Shown here: piece by piece, positions 26,365-38,160 of the stretch
How positions within the stretch are numbered: position 1 is the stretch's first letter
Layout: every line of letters begins with the position of its first letter
Origin: Piper betle
Lineage: Eukaryota > Streptophyta > Magnoliopsida > Piperales > Piperaceae
Direction: 5' to 3'
Length of the DNA: 64,000 nt
NCBI GenBank assembly: GCA_033002965.1
Contig: JAURVB010014957.1
Span: forward strand, 78,034-142,033
The notes under the pieces: model-generated
What the model was told of the DNA's origin: nothing
Seen by the model: the letters and a program-made list of their open reading frames with translations, nothing else
The model's database searches: none
Translations under genes and position numbers: made by a program

Positions 26365-26612
26365 CAAAGTGGCGGCGAGCTTCGGCATCCACGGCAGTGA
26401 TGGTTAGCAAGGCGGCGTGAAGTCCTCTTCCTCCAAACTGATTGGTAGTGTGGTCTCCCCTGGCCAGAGTGCTCCTCGGCAGGCTCCCGCGTCCTTCCCT
26501 CTTCCCAAGCAGCAAGGACGTGAGGCTCCAGTGTGGTAAAGCTCTAAAGGCCGCAAGGCAGCAAGGCAGCAAGGCAGCAAGGCGGGGGAAGATAATAGGG
26601 TCGTGGATGCAT
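26365..26612 (-). repeat. Inverted copy of the 14.5-kb GC-rich repeat
   Basis: Reverse complement of about 14,485-14,730, with shared words including cttcccaagcagcaaggacg. It ends in four tandem 'gcaaggcagcaag' words at 26,553-26,582. The two copies lie 11.9 kb apart in opposite orientation. Confidence 0.75.
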
Positions 26613-26787
26613 GCACACGACAGTGAAGAAAATTTTTCTTTCGTTCCGTGTTTTTCAGTGAACGGATGACTATATTTATAGATAGTAGTGGTTGCATCTC
26701 CTGATGATTTTCTTCATTCAATCAAGTGTTTGTTGCAACAAAAGAGTGAACAGTCTTTTCCAAATTTTCTCAACCACCCTATCTTGC

Positions 26788-26995
26788 TAATGAGAAGATT
26801 TATTATATCACTTGTAGCAAAGTCCCTCTAGCAAGCTTTTATTGGTTTAAATTTCGTAGATTAGTGTAATTTTTAAAAATAACTAAAATTTACAGTTATA
26901 TTCCATAAATTTTGTTAATTATGAACAATGACAGAGCTGCTACAAGGAGCTTGCTGTGACATTTAATGCAGCAAATCCTTTCCATTAATCTCATT
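26788..26995. mobile_element. Diverged foldback MITE, same family as 33,190-33,389
   Basis: The left end gagaagatttattata followed by tgtagcaaagtccctctagc pairs with the right end ctgctacaaggagcttgctg / gcagcaaatcctttcc in inverse orientation. The same terminal words occur in the better-preserved copy at 33.2 kb. Confidence 0.55.
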
Positions 26996-26999
26996 TCTT

Positions 27000-28080
27000 C
27001 TGGAACATGGCCCTTGGACCTGACTTAATCCACCAAATTCAATTGGGCCTTAATTAGATTATGCATCGAGCTTGGGCTATTTTAACTCCGACCAATTATA
27101 TTGGGCCGATAAATTTATAAGTGTACAATAGTTTTTATAGACTTATTAATACTTATTTAATACAAAATTATTATTATTATTTATGATTACGAAATTATTG
27201 GAGTATAATTCTACCCAAATTAAAGTTTTTAAAATATTAATAATTTTGATATATTCGTAATTATATTATTCAAATTATATTTTTTGTTTAATAATAATAA
27301 TAATATTATTATATTATTTATTAAGAAAATGTTTATATTTAATTCTAGTTAAATTAGGAATTTTAAAAACATGTGGTAAATTCAATACATTTATAATTAT
27401 ACTATTCGTACTAAATTTGTTAGATAATATGCATACTTAATTTAGATATTTATAGATTTGTTATTAATTAATTAATCTTTTATTAATTAATATATTATTA
27501 TTTATTATTAATAAAAATATAGAGTAAAATTATATCTCAATAAAAAATCGTTCAAAAAGTAAACTTAATTTAATCCTTAAAAATTTTACTTATTAAAATT
27601 AAAATTACTTTTAATATTTGTATGTAATTATATGTTTTGTTAAATTTAATAAATATTTATTATTTTATTTATATATAATATAGTAATAATATTGGAATTA
27701 TTTTTTATCTTCTTGCAATATATTATATCAATAAGTTGTAAGTGTTACCCCATGTATCGAGCTGGTTTTTGGCTAGTAACCATAAAAAGAAAAATTCAAT
27801 ATTAACTTTTTATTAAAAGTAAAATATTTAATTAATCAAAATATAACAAAAAAATAAATCAAATTATTATAATTTATTTTCTTATTTAATTTAGATCTAT
27901 ATTTAAAATTAATTCAAATTTATATTTTAAATATTAAATTATTATAATTTATTTTATTATTAAATGAAAAATTATATATAAAATTAAAATTTATTTGTAA
28001 TATAGGTTGCCGTATGGCACGCATCTTGCTTATTATAATATAATGTTCCGCATCACGCATGCAAGAAAACTAGTTAACTA
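27000..28080. other. AT-rich spacer upstream of the Aurora gene
   Basis: Extremely AT-rich with runs of aataat and attatt. No open frame of note and no boundary seen. Confidence 0.6.
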
Positions 28081-28198
28081 TAGATTTCTTTTTTCATTGT
28101 TTCCTTCAACGTAAGAGGTTAGAGTTAGCCGGAGTTAGAAGTCGGGTTGAAATGGGTAAAGGGTGGAGTCAGAAGTTTACCTATGAATGTTATGCAAT

Positions 28199-28216
28199 AA
28201 CGGAGGGATAAAACGG
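28199..28216 (+). promoter_or_regulatory. Two MSA-core (AACGG) motifs upstream of the Aurora gene
   Basis: AACGG occurs at 28,199-28,203 and again at 28,212-28,216, about 180-200 bp upstream of the ATG at 28,397. In plants AACGG is the core of the mitosis-specific activator element bound by three-repeat MYB factors in G2/M genes. A kinase acting in mitosis is a fitting target. Five-base motifs are common by chance, so this is suggestive only. Confidence 0.4.
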
Positions 28217-28396
28217 GTACAGAGATGACTGTTACCGTCCATGGATCGTGGATGGGCTCATATTTTTATTTTCCCAACATGGATGGGTTCAAATTCAATA
28301 GCAAGGGAGGGAAAGGGGCGGATTTGATATTTGAAAACATAGAAAGGCGGCCGTCTTCTTCGAAGGAGCAACTTTCTGACGACACCGTATAGTGCC

Positions 28397-30446
28397 ATGG
28401 CGAACTATCTCCCAGAGAAGGAGCCGGTGAGCCTCTTCCCTACCCTCACTCCCCTTCGTCTTCTACATAGCTTTCCTCACCCCTTTTTTCGCAGGAGCCC
28501 CTCCCCAAGTGGACCATAGCCGACTTCGAGATCGGAAGGCCCATCGGCCGGGGCAAGTTCGGCAAGGTCTACATGGCTCGAGAGAAGAAGGTCTGATCTC
28601 CAGCTACCCTCGTCGTTAATTTTTCAAAAATTGGATTGTTTGGATTCGTTCTGCCTATTTCGATTTTATATGCAAATTTTAGGTGTTTCAAATGTTTAAT
28701 TATTTGGATTCCTTTTGTCAATTTTGTTCTTATGGTCAAATTTTATGGATTTTAAAACTTGAATCATTAGAATTCATTTCGTCAATTTTTTTTATGAGAA
28801 AAGTTTGGGTGGTTGACAAGTTAGATTATTTGGGTTCATTTTGTCAATTTCTTTTTTATGGCCACATTTTAGTCCAACTGTTATTAAGATAAAATCAATC
28901 GAATGAACTACGATGCTATGTTAATTAATCAAGATTTTAGAACCAAAAGAGTTATAATATGAGAGGAAAAATTAGAGTCAGTAGTAGCTGATCTTCCACC
29001 GCCCATGCTAGTTTTCGCTCAAAAGTTGCATTTTTTCAATTTTGTTTTTATGGGCAAGTTTTCTAGGCGTTACAAAGTTGGATTTTTTAATCGAAATGTT
29101 TCGTTTTGTGGGTGGGGACAGAGCAAGTACGTGGTGGCGTTGAAGGTGCTGTTCAAGAAGCAGCTAGAGAAGTACCAGAACCACCACCAGCTGCGTCGGG
29201 AGATAGAGATACAGAGCAGACTCAAGCACCCTAACGTGCTCCGCCTCTTCGGCTGGTTCAACGACGAGGAGCGCATCTTCCTCATCCTCGAGTTCGCGGC
29301 TCGGGGGAGCTGTACAAGGAGCTCCGGAAGCACAAATGTTTTTCGGAGAGGTGTGCCGCCACTGTGAGTTGTGCGCCTTTTCGTTTTGTATGGGTGTGAT
29401 CCTGTTAGATATTGTTTTCTGTAATGTGATCATGTTTTATTTTTTGTACATTTTTTTGGTGTTCATTGGGTAGTACATGGCCAGCCTGACCAGAGCCCTA
29501 ATCTACTGCCACGAAAACCATGTGATTCACCGGGATATCAAGCCGGAGAATTTATTGCTAGATTTCCAGGTATAATAAAACAATTTGATGATGATGATTT
29601 TGCTTAGGATCAGCATGCTTGCTTCATATATTTATGTACTGGGCTATTGATTTCTCTTTCTGTAGCCGTGATGTGAACTTCTCGGATAAACTTTCTTGGA
29701 CTCTATCAAGCACCTACTTTTTGCTCGTGGCAACGCCAAATTGAAATAAGACTTTTTAGATTGCGATTATTAGGAAACTTATGACAATTATTTTTCTTAT
29801 GCATGTTGAAGTTACTGCTTGATCATAATTTTATGCCACTGAAGATGAGGGAAAGATGTTGTACAGGGTCGGTTGAAGATTGCGGATTTTGGGTGGTCAG
29901 TCCAGTCTAAGTTCAAGCGCATGACCGTGTGTGGAACTTTGGACTACCTAGCACCAGAAATGGTTGAGAAGAAAGCTCATGATTACACTGTTGACAATTG
30001 GACATTGGGTGTGCTCTGCTACGAGTTCCTCTATGGAGCTCCACCATTTGAAGCTGAGAACCAGAATAATACTCTCAGAAGGTTGCACAAAAAAAAAAAA
30101 ACCATCTGTTGTCTCAGAATTTAATCAGTTAAAATGCTCTGAACTAATTGTGATGCAGGATAATGCAAATTGATCTGAGCTTCCCTGCTGCTCCTCATGT
30201 GTCTGCGGAAGCGAAAGATCTAATTCGGCGGGTAAGAAAGAATTGAAACAATGTTTTTATGGATAAGGTGAAAGGTTCACAGTTGCAAACAACTAAAAAG
30301 TGTTTTCTATGTTCTTTTGTCATATCATTCTGCCCCTGTGACTGGTAAAGCTTCTCGTCAAGGATTCTGCAAAGAGGCTGTCATTGGAGAAAATTTTGCA
30401 GCATCCGTGGATAGTGAAGAACTCTGATTCATCTGGAACTTGTTGA
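28397..30446 (+). CDS. AUR3: Aurora kinase, AUR3 (beta) type; frameshift in exon 3
   Basis: Ser/Thr kinase of the chromosomal passenger type; plant AUR3 is known to act at centromeres and to phosphorylate histone H3. Seven exons: 28,397-28,426, 28,495-28,590, 29,122-29,363, 29,474-29,569, 29,867-30,081, 30,159-30,231 and 30,351-30,446, all with GT..AG introns and matching phases. Counting the one missing base, the product is 282 residues, close to the roughly 290 of plant AUR3. Visible are the Gly loop GRGKFGKV (28-35), VALK Lys50, helix-C Glu69, HRDIKPEN with catalytic Asp144, DFG at 162-164, an activation-loop Thr175 before CGT, APE at 184-186, and TVDNWTLG, which I associate with AUR3 rather than AUR1/2. 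The N-terminus is short, also as in AUR3. Exon 3 has five G at 29,303-29,307 where six are needed; the real frame then reads ..RGSCTRSS and stops. This is either a sequencing error in a homopolymer or a recent loss of function. Confidence 0.9.
29303..29307 (+). other. One-base deletion in a G-run of the Aurora gene
   Basis: The run cGGGGGag replaces the six G needed to read ..[14 protein letters not shown]... in frame. Exon 3 is 242 nt, where phase-0 introns on both sides require a multiple of three. All other exons are clean, so the lesion is a single event. Confidence 0.85.
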
Positions 30447-31188
30447 TAAATGAAGAGTAGGAACTTAACCCAAAACCATTCTTTTAGCCTCGGCTCCCTG
30501 CTTACAACTTTGCGTGAAGCCTTGATGTTTTTGCTCTTTCAATGTTTATTGAGAAAGGCTTTCTCTGTCAAGTCTTACAATTATGTATCTCTTAGTCCCA
30601 ACAAAAAAACAAACTTATGAATCTCGTAGTCAATTCCGCTTATAGCTTAATAGTTCATAGGTCTATGCTGTTGTACAATTAATCTTCCGTATGCATTGAG
30701 GGTTTGTTGACAGCCTATGTTGTGGATTGCCCATGAATGAATGATTCCATTTAAATTCTAATCATGTTTATGATGGTTTATATAAATTCTATTCAAGTGT
30801 AGTCTTAGTTGATTTATAATGTCAAATTATTGTGGAAATGATTAATTATAGATATTAGGGGATTAGACTATTCTTTTATCTTGACCTATAATGTAAGATG
30901 AAATAGTCCAAGTTATTACATTACCTTTGAATATGAAATATCTTAGAAAGTTATGAGACAACAAAAGGAGATTTGATTATGTTTAATCTGATAGAGTATC
31001 AAGGTGATTTGGATTTTTCGATTCATTGATAAATTCTCATATAGGGCAATTGATTATGATACAAAATTATACATACAATCTCAAAAAATTGTCGCAACTT
31101 TTTTATTATAAATTGTAAAAAGTAATCGAGTTCACAAAGTAGTGGTTGGCGGTTACAAATATTAGGGTAGTTATGTTCTAAACATATA
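30447..31188. other. Aurora 3' flank, no further gene
   Basis: Contains the 3' UTR and downstream AT-rich sequence. No canonical AATAAA stands out close to the stop and no open frame is notable. Confidence 0.5.
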
Positions 31189-31197
31189 AAAAATAAA

Positions 31198-31889
31198 GGA
31201 GAAAATCACTTACGCCCTTATTTTTGCACAAAGTATTCCTTACTCCCACTTTTAAAAAATGATCCCTTACATCTTAATGGAGTCTAACACGAGTAGTACA
31301 TAGTTAAATGTTTTTAACATGATAATGTGACAAACTCGGACACGTCATTAATGAAAATATATTTTAGTGCCATTTTCCTAACCAATTAACATATTGATAT
31401 AATAGAAATATATGGTCTCTATAATTATTAATAGATGGTTATATATTGATGACGTGACCAAAGTTGGATCAAAATTTAACTAAATGCATGGAAAACTCAA
31501 ACAAATCATCAAGAGTTAATGTGATTTTTACTTTTAAGAAAATATGATAAAGAATATTTTAGATTGATGATGTGTCCGAGTTTACCACATTTAGTTAAAA
31601 TATATCATAAATATTCAACTACTTACTAACAATGTTAGAGTCCATATATTTTTATTTAATCAATATATTAGGAAACTTGGAAATTAGTGATAAAATATAT
31701 TTTTCCTCGATGACATGTCCGAACTTGCCACAACATCAATTTAAAAGATCATCCAACTTTGACAATATCATCTATAATCAACTAATTATTAGCAATGTTA
31801 GAGTTTAGTGTGTCTAAGTGATCATTGTCAAAAACAAGGGTGTAAGTGATATTTTGTGTAAAAGAAGGACGTGGAAGTGATCTTTACTC
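31198..31889. mobile_element. Mutator-like MITE with perfect 9-bp target duplication
   Basis: The left end GGAGAAAATCACTTACGCCC and the right end, read inverted as gagtaaagatcacttccacg, form terminal inverted repeats of roughly 80-110 bp. The sequence aaaaataaa flanks both sides exactly (31,189-31,197 and 31,890-31,898). A 9-bp duplication with long terminal repeats is typical of Mutator-like elements. There is no coding capacity. Inside, words such as gtccgagtttaccaca recur in both orientations. Confidence 0.8.
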
Positions 31890-31898
31890 AAAAATAAA

Positions 31899-33188
31899 AA
31901 AGAACCAGCTCCTCTTATGTTGTCTAACGTTTTGTAAAGGTTTTCAAAGTGTGCTCAATCATTTTTAATTTTGCCAATATTTTGTCAAACATATTGTTTA
32001 TTATTTATTGTTGTAATTTTATTTTTTTAATAAAAGGTTCAAAATAATGGAACCAAACACCCCATTAGGGTTCATTCGATTGGTATGAAATAGATATAAA
32101 ATGCATAAAATTTTCCTAGTGTAATGTACAAAGAATTAAATTATGATGTCCATGTGAGATATAAAATCTCTTTACAAAAATATTTTCTTATTTTCCATGT
32201 GGTTTTAATAAGAAATGAATGGGGACCTTTCTAATGAGGGCCATTTATTTTAATGTCTTACTTACGTTTTATAGTAAAGAAATTAATGGAAATTCGGTTG
32301 TGCCACCAGTAGCCGGAGCCGGTGGCACATAGCTAGATTTGGTCACCTTTGGCTAGAGGTGCCCAAATCATGTTGTCGATGGCCAAATCTAGCTCCTCCC
32401 TTACCCAGATTTTGCCACTGATAACTTTTTTTAATTTTAAAATGAAAGATTGGACTGTCCTTAAGTACATTTTAATTTTAAATGTATGATTTTAAATTTA
32501 AAAGTATTTTTCTAAAAATATTTTATTTTATTTTTTAAATTTTATTTTATTTTTAAAAAAGATATAACACGTGGGGTACAATACTAAATATGGTAGATAT
32601 CCATTGAAAACTATACATGTAAAGTAGAAATCAAATGCACTAGGTAGATGTTGATTGAGTACCTAAATTTTACCTATACTCAAACGACACTTTAAGTGTC
32701 ATCTGGGATTTTCTTATTTATATTGTACCCAACCCATCCACTTGTCTCATCATACCCCTTAGGGAACATCTATAAATATTATATTATTTGGCAAAAAATA
32801 AATAAAATATAATTTTTAATAAATTTAAATTTTATTTATTAAAATAGTTCATTATATTTATAACATTACATGTATATTACCTATACTATTTAATATTTAA
32901 AATTTTATTTTTAAAAAATAATTTTTAAAATTTTAAAATATATTATTATTATACTTACTAAAACCATGTGAAAGCCAAACTACGCCAATTAAACTAGTCA
33001 AAACCACATTTTCAATATTTATGATTTAACTCACCCGACTATTCTGCCAGGGACATAATCAAATAAATTTGAGCCAAAAATATTTGGGAATAAGATCATG
33101 AATGGTTAACAAATGTTCATTTTCAATATAGTTTAGCAAAATAAAGCATTAAATGAGTAAATTATCATATTTAAATTTTAATTTAATC
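31899..33188. other. AT-rich spacer, no gene
   Basis: No open frame or delimited element. A short stretch at 32,290-32,410 (gccaccagtagccggagccg, 'tagatttggtcacctttggctag') contains small local inverted words and may be part of an unidentified repeat. Confidence 0.5.
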
Positions 33189-33189
33189 A

Positions 33190-33389
33190 GGGAAAAGATT
33201 TATTGTAGCAAGTGCTACAACATACTCCCAGTGACACTCCTTTTATTGGTGTAAACCACCCCAATTGATGAAATCTGAAAAATATAACTATAATTAACAA
33301 TTAAATTCTATCAATTGTAGTGATTTACACCAATAAGAGGAGTGCTACAAAGATTTTGCTGTAGCAAATGCTGTGACAAATCCTTCCCC
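33190..33389. mobile_element. Foldback MITE, about 200 bp
   Basis: The two arms, each roughly 80 bp, are inverted copies: left gggaaaagatttattgtagc ... ttattggtgtaaaccac, right read inverted as ggggaaggatttgtcacagc ... ttattggtgtaaatcac. The whole unit would fold into one long hairpin. No clean target duplication was found. A second copy lies at 26.8 kb. Confidence 0.75.
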
Positions 33390-33679
33390 ATTTGACTTTC
33401 GATCATTAATATAACAAGCAAGTCTAAGTCACACTAGAAGCTAGATTGGTTCATCAGTGTACTTTTATTCCCTAGTGTTAAATTAATGATTATAATTATC
33501 TCTTTAGTTAATTAAATCTATATTTCAAATAGATTTTTATGCATAAGATAGTAAATCATTATAGTTTATTTTATTCTAATAAGAGTTCTACTAGAAATTG
33601 TAGTCGATTCTTAATATCGGTCACATAGAAAAGTTGACTAGTAAAATTTAGAAGAGGCAATTATCTACAGAAGGCCCCA

Positions 33680-33835
33680 AATTTTGTTTATTATTTGTAG
33701 TAGAGTAAAATTATGTTTATTATGCGTGGTAGGGAGAGAGAGTACCCTATTTTTTATAATTACTAGTTTTCCCCTAAAATTGAATATAAAAAGGTGAGGG
33801 AGTGGCTTCAAATGGTTGGGTTGGTCTAACTTCAG
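33680..33835 (-). repeat. Dispersed repeat, inverted relative to 48,755-48,890
   Basis: Read on the minus strand it aligns with 48,755-48,890: shared segments include ccactccct, attcaatttta and tataaaaaata. The element type was not recognised. Confidence 0.6.
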
Positions 33836-33879
33836 AGAAAAGATAAAAATAAAAAACAACCTTGAACTACCTCCCAACA

Positions 33880-34560
33880 TGACTCTCCAACCAGCGTTGT
33901 TAGGGATTTTACTCCATCGTGCTACCTGCCACCCACAATGTGTCCACTACCGGTGCATCGTTGTGATTGTCAATGTATTGTCGCCACTGGTCTCCCAGTA
34001 ACCTTCCCGGTGATTGGTGATAAGGTCATCTACTCATTACAGCTGTCCATCACCATCCACACCACCATCGCCGCTCGACTCTCCAACGAGCGTTGTTAGG
34101 GTTTTTACTCCATTGTGCTATCTGGCACATGAAAAATGTGTCACCATCCACACCACCATCATCGCCGCTCGACTCTCCAACGAGCGTTGTTTGGGTTTTT
34201 ACTCCATTGTGCTATCTGCCACATGAAAAATGTGTCGTCGCCACTGGTCTTTGTTGGGCCCCCACTCAAACTTCGAAACTACTGTGGGCCCACTCAAACT
34301 TCGAAACTACTGTTAGGTCATTCCGGCTTCTAAAAAAGACTTTAAATAACCATAGGAAACTCACAATAAGTATTACGGGCCTCTCTTAATCCAAAAGCTA
34401 GCTCAATGAATAAGGCTTTCCCCTTAGCATATATATAAGACACCAATAACCTCTACAACTGATGTGAGATAAACCCAATAGTCTCCCAGTACCCTTTCCG
34501 GTGATTGGTGATAAGGTCATCTACTCATTACTGCTGTCCATCACCGTCCACACCACCCCT
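33880..34560. repeat. Local duplications of about 100 bp and 85 bp
   Basis: 'gctcgactctccaacgagcg' plus tttttactccattgtgctat occurs at about 34,072-34,135 and 34,168-34,225, with a diverged third copy at about 33,880-33,945. Separately, gtgattggtgataaggtcat with flanks occurs at about 34,011 and 34,501. Confidence 0.75.
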
Positions 34561-34893
34561 CCCCTATGAGCCGGCTCCTAACCATGTCAACAAAACACCC
34601 ATCTTAGTCATCCCATGACACTCGTCTCAGATTCGAGGTAGTTAATTAAGTACGTTGAAATTTTTTTTCATTTAGTTGTTCATTCCGTCATGTTAGTATA
34701 GAGCCATGCAAATTCTCCAAATACAAAGAGTTGGGCCATAACAAGCATGTGTGCCCAAAACCAAGTGTATGTATGTTGAGCGACATTGTTTTTACTAGTG
34801 GTGCACTCCATTCATTGCATAGACGTGTGATTATCATTGATGTTATTCACTAGCCAATCAATGCCATAGTAATGTCGAGGGCTTCTACATCAA

Positions 34894-37208
34894 TAAGGCT
34901 GCTAAACGAGCGAGCAAACCGAACTCACCTTGTATTCGAACTCGACTCAAATATCTCAAAATTCATTCAAACTTGATTTGAGATCGGATGAGTTTTGAGC
35001 ATATATGTTTGAAATTGACTCGAATATTCTTTATACTGTTCGAGCTCGACTCGAGCTCGAATACACTTGAACTGTTAAATTTTAAGGAGATCGAAATGAG
35101 CTCGTTCAGAAACTCGAAACCAGTTCGTTCAAAAGGTCAAAACCAATTTGTTTATGAGATCGAAACCAGCTCATTCATAAGCTCAAAAGTAACACATTTT
35201 GGATAAAAACATACAATTATAGAGATTAAAAATTAACAAAACAGTCTATCATACTCACAATGCACTCATCACTGATCAAACAATCAACAATTCTCATCAC
35301 AATAAAAATGTTTCTAGCTCATCCTATTCACATCGATTTTCTTTTCTAAATTACATTGTAGTCAACTAATATGCACATATTTAATTTACTTAATTAGATA
35401 ATTAGCATTAATTAAGCATAACTCAAATCATAACACCAAACAATCAATCCTAGCATGTTGTGGTAATAATTATCAATTTCAAATAATTAAAACAGAGATA
35501 ATTATACATCGCATCATCAGCAATCGGTGACAGTTAGAGTTTCATCGTGCGTCTCAGAGCCTGAATTTGACACCCGAAGTTCGATCAGGTTCGACTGGAA
35601 GAGTTCGGCGACAGATCCGATGAATTCTAGCTAATCCGATTTTTTGATAGGTTCTGACTGCTTTCCAACAATTTTTTGGCGACTGTTGTCGGCGCTGGCT
35701 ACCAAGGGGATGGTGGTGGTATGGGCTACCGTTGGCACCTACTTGGTGAGCCCATGCTTCTATGACGTCAACAAGGTAGGTGAAGGTGGTGCTAGTTGGA
35801 AAAAGGGTAAAATAGGGGTAGTCAATGGTGGGGTGACTAGATTTGGCTAGGATAGGCGTTGTTGGGCTCTGCTCCGATTGCTTAAGGTCGTGGGAGGGTC
35901 TGCAATGTCGAGGCCACGACTAGATGGTAGTGGTGATGGTCGCCGGCAGCGGGATCAGCGACAGGAGCACGGCACGGTCACAGCGGCTTTGTCGCATCTT
36001 GGAGACCGAGTGACGGTCGGATGACGGGGGGAAGAGTCGGCGATGTTTTGGCGGTGACTGGCGTCATCAATCGGCAGTGGTGCGATAGCCGGAGGTGGCC
36101 TTGGCAATGGAGAAGGAGGGCTGCGTCAAGGGTTTGGGGGAATGAGCAGCATAGGGGGGGGAAGAAATGGGTCGGTGGCAATATCGTAAATAAAAATTGA
36201 CTCGAGTAAAAAATAATAATTAACTCGTAATAAATCATACAAAAATCTTAAAAAATAAGAAAAAAATCCCATAAAATATAATACACATCATAACACCATA
36301 ATTACAGGGTCTATAACTAATAACTCACTCAAACTACCTTATAACGCGTCTTAATGTGTTATTTAGCCTAAAAATAATTCTACAGCAAATACATAAAAAA
36401 TGTATTACAAACTTTCATATACTCTAATAACTCATTTCTCATCATCTTTCCAATGTTATCATCGTATATTCAAGTACACTTGACCCTCATCGCTCATAAT
36501 TCACGGCTGGCCTCAGCTCAGCACGCAATTCATAAAACTAACTCGACTTGAATTGACGGTTGAACCAACTGGTTCGTTAATATAAAACTTTGATTCGAAT
36601 CATTGGTTTTACACATGGGCTTATTGATGGATGCCGGATCATGTAGGAACCCGATTATAGGTATGACATTTTTATATATGTATTTTTGTCTTGGTAATGA
36701 ATTGTTAATTTTTTGGCTATCTTATCCATGTTTTTGGTGGACCATCTCTTATATAAGCCATAGCATGCACAATTTGTTAACCTTACAATTTTAGTTAATT
36801 AAGTCATGATAAACAATTAAATTGTTGTGGCAGAGATTATCTGCAGGTAGCAGATTCATGTTAATTAAAATTGGTTTTGTTATTTTATTATAGTAAAATT
36901 ATTTTTAGAATTTATATTAATACTTAATAATAAAATGTATCTATGATTTTAAATGTATTTTGAGTAGGTAAGTGATATTATATATATTATTATATTATAT
37001 TATTGTGTTGGATTCCCATTGAACTACAAGTCAATTTTGAGTAAAACTCGAGTTATAACCGAGTCGAATGAGTCGAACAATGACTTACTCAAACTCGACT
37101 CGTAAAATTCGAGTTCGAGTCAAATTTGAGCTCGAACATTTAAATGTCGAGTTGAGTCGAGTAGAATGTCAAATGCTTATGAACTGATTCGCTCAATTAG
37201 CAGCCCTA
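34894..37208. mobile_element. Non-autonomous hAT element 1 carrying LTR-derived sequence
   Basis: Starts TAAGGCTGCTAAACGAGC and ends, read inverted, TAGGGCTGCTAATTGAGC. The flanks tacatcaa (34,886-34,893) and tgcatcac (37,209-37,216) match at 6 of 8 positions, fitting an old 8-bp hAT duplication. Both ends are rich in gagctcgactcgagctcg-type words. The middle (about 35,500-36,250) resembles 63,220-64,000 of a gypsy LTR: 'cgaagttcgat' near 35,575, and the words 'attgactcgagt' and 'aataataattaactc' near 36,195. No transposase frame was seen. It is related to the element at 39,047-40,096. Confidence 0.7.
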
Positions 37209-37254
37209 TGCATCACATCAATGACATTTTTTTGATATTTTATTTAATTTTTTG

Positions 37255-38160
37255 TGTTGTTGAACCCGTCGCCCATTAACTAGAGAATATGAGTTTTCTT
37301 TTGAACCCATCGCCTGCTATTTTTTTTGTGTTGTTTGAACCCGTCGCCTTGTAGTGCAATTAAGGTACATGATATTTCTTTGAAAATCAACTTTACAAGT
37401 TCATATTTTGTAATGGTCACTGTGAAACACAAAAGAACATGATATATATTTTTTGAAAAGTTATGTCTTCTCAGACAAATCATGTTCGTGATTTTTTATT
37501 ATGAATGATTACTTCTATAATATTGTGTAATTGTCATGAGCAATTAGTAATTACTCGAACTGTGATTGTCACCAATGGCATTGCATAAACCTCCTAACAG
37601 TCATCGATAATACCTTCAATACAATAGATGATATTTCTATATAGTATGTTGGTCATCTTAATTGGTAATTTAGGTGGATTATGTTGTGGTCTGAAATGGA
37701 CATCCTACATCTATTTTTGTTATCAATGAAATTTAAAATATCACAAATAACATTTGATGGTGTAATTAATGACATTCAAAATAGTGGACTAAATTTTATT
37801 TTTCATTGTCATTTTAAAATATTTTGTATAGAACAAGAATAATAATAGTTACACGATATATAATTGTTATAAATGATATTTCATAAACTATGTATATGTT
37901 ATGGATGACAATGCCAATACTATAAATAACATGTTTCTGAACATCTTAGGCTGTAATAAACGTGTATTATGTTGTAGCATTAAGTGAATTAATTTATGTT
38001 GTACCGTTTTATATATGTCAAAAACATATAGTAGCAACGAGACCTTAAAATATAATTAATGACATTGCATAAACCTTATAAATATCGTGGATGACACCTT
38101 TAATACAATCGATGATATATTTCTAAAAAAATTGTGGGTGAATTACATTGTAACCTAAAG
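37255..38160. repeat. Three diverged repeats of about 200-300 bp
   Basis: Blocks beginning near 37,574, 37,871 and 38,058 share cattgcataaac, tggatgac.. or tcgataat.., aatac..t.gatgatat and atttct. Separately, 'tgaacccgtcgcc' or its variant occurs three times at 37,263-37,350. The element type was not recognised. Confidence 0.5.

Noticed and set aside
25916..26407. 163-residue open frame with a Lys-rich stretch
   Set aside because: The Lys-rich part comes from an A-rich tract and the end runs into the inverted GC-rich repeat. No domain was seen.
28683..28892. Open frame of 69 residues between Aurora exons 2 and 3
   Set aside because: It lies within intron 2, is AT-rich and repeats Phe/Leu-rich words. 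No evidence of an exon.
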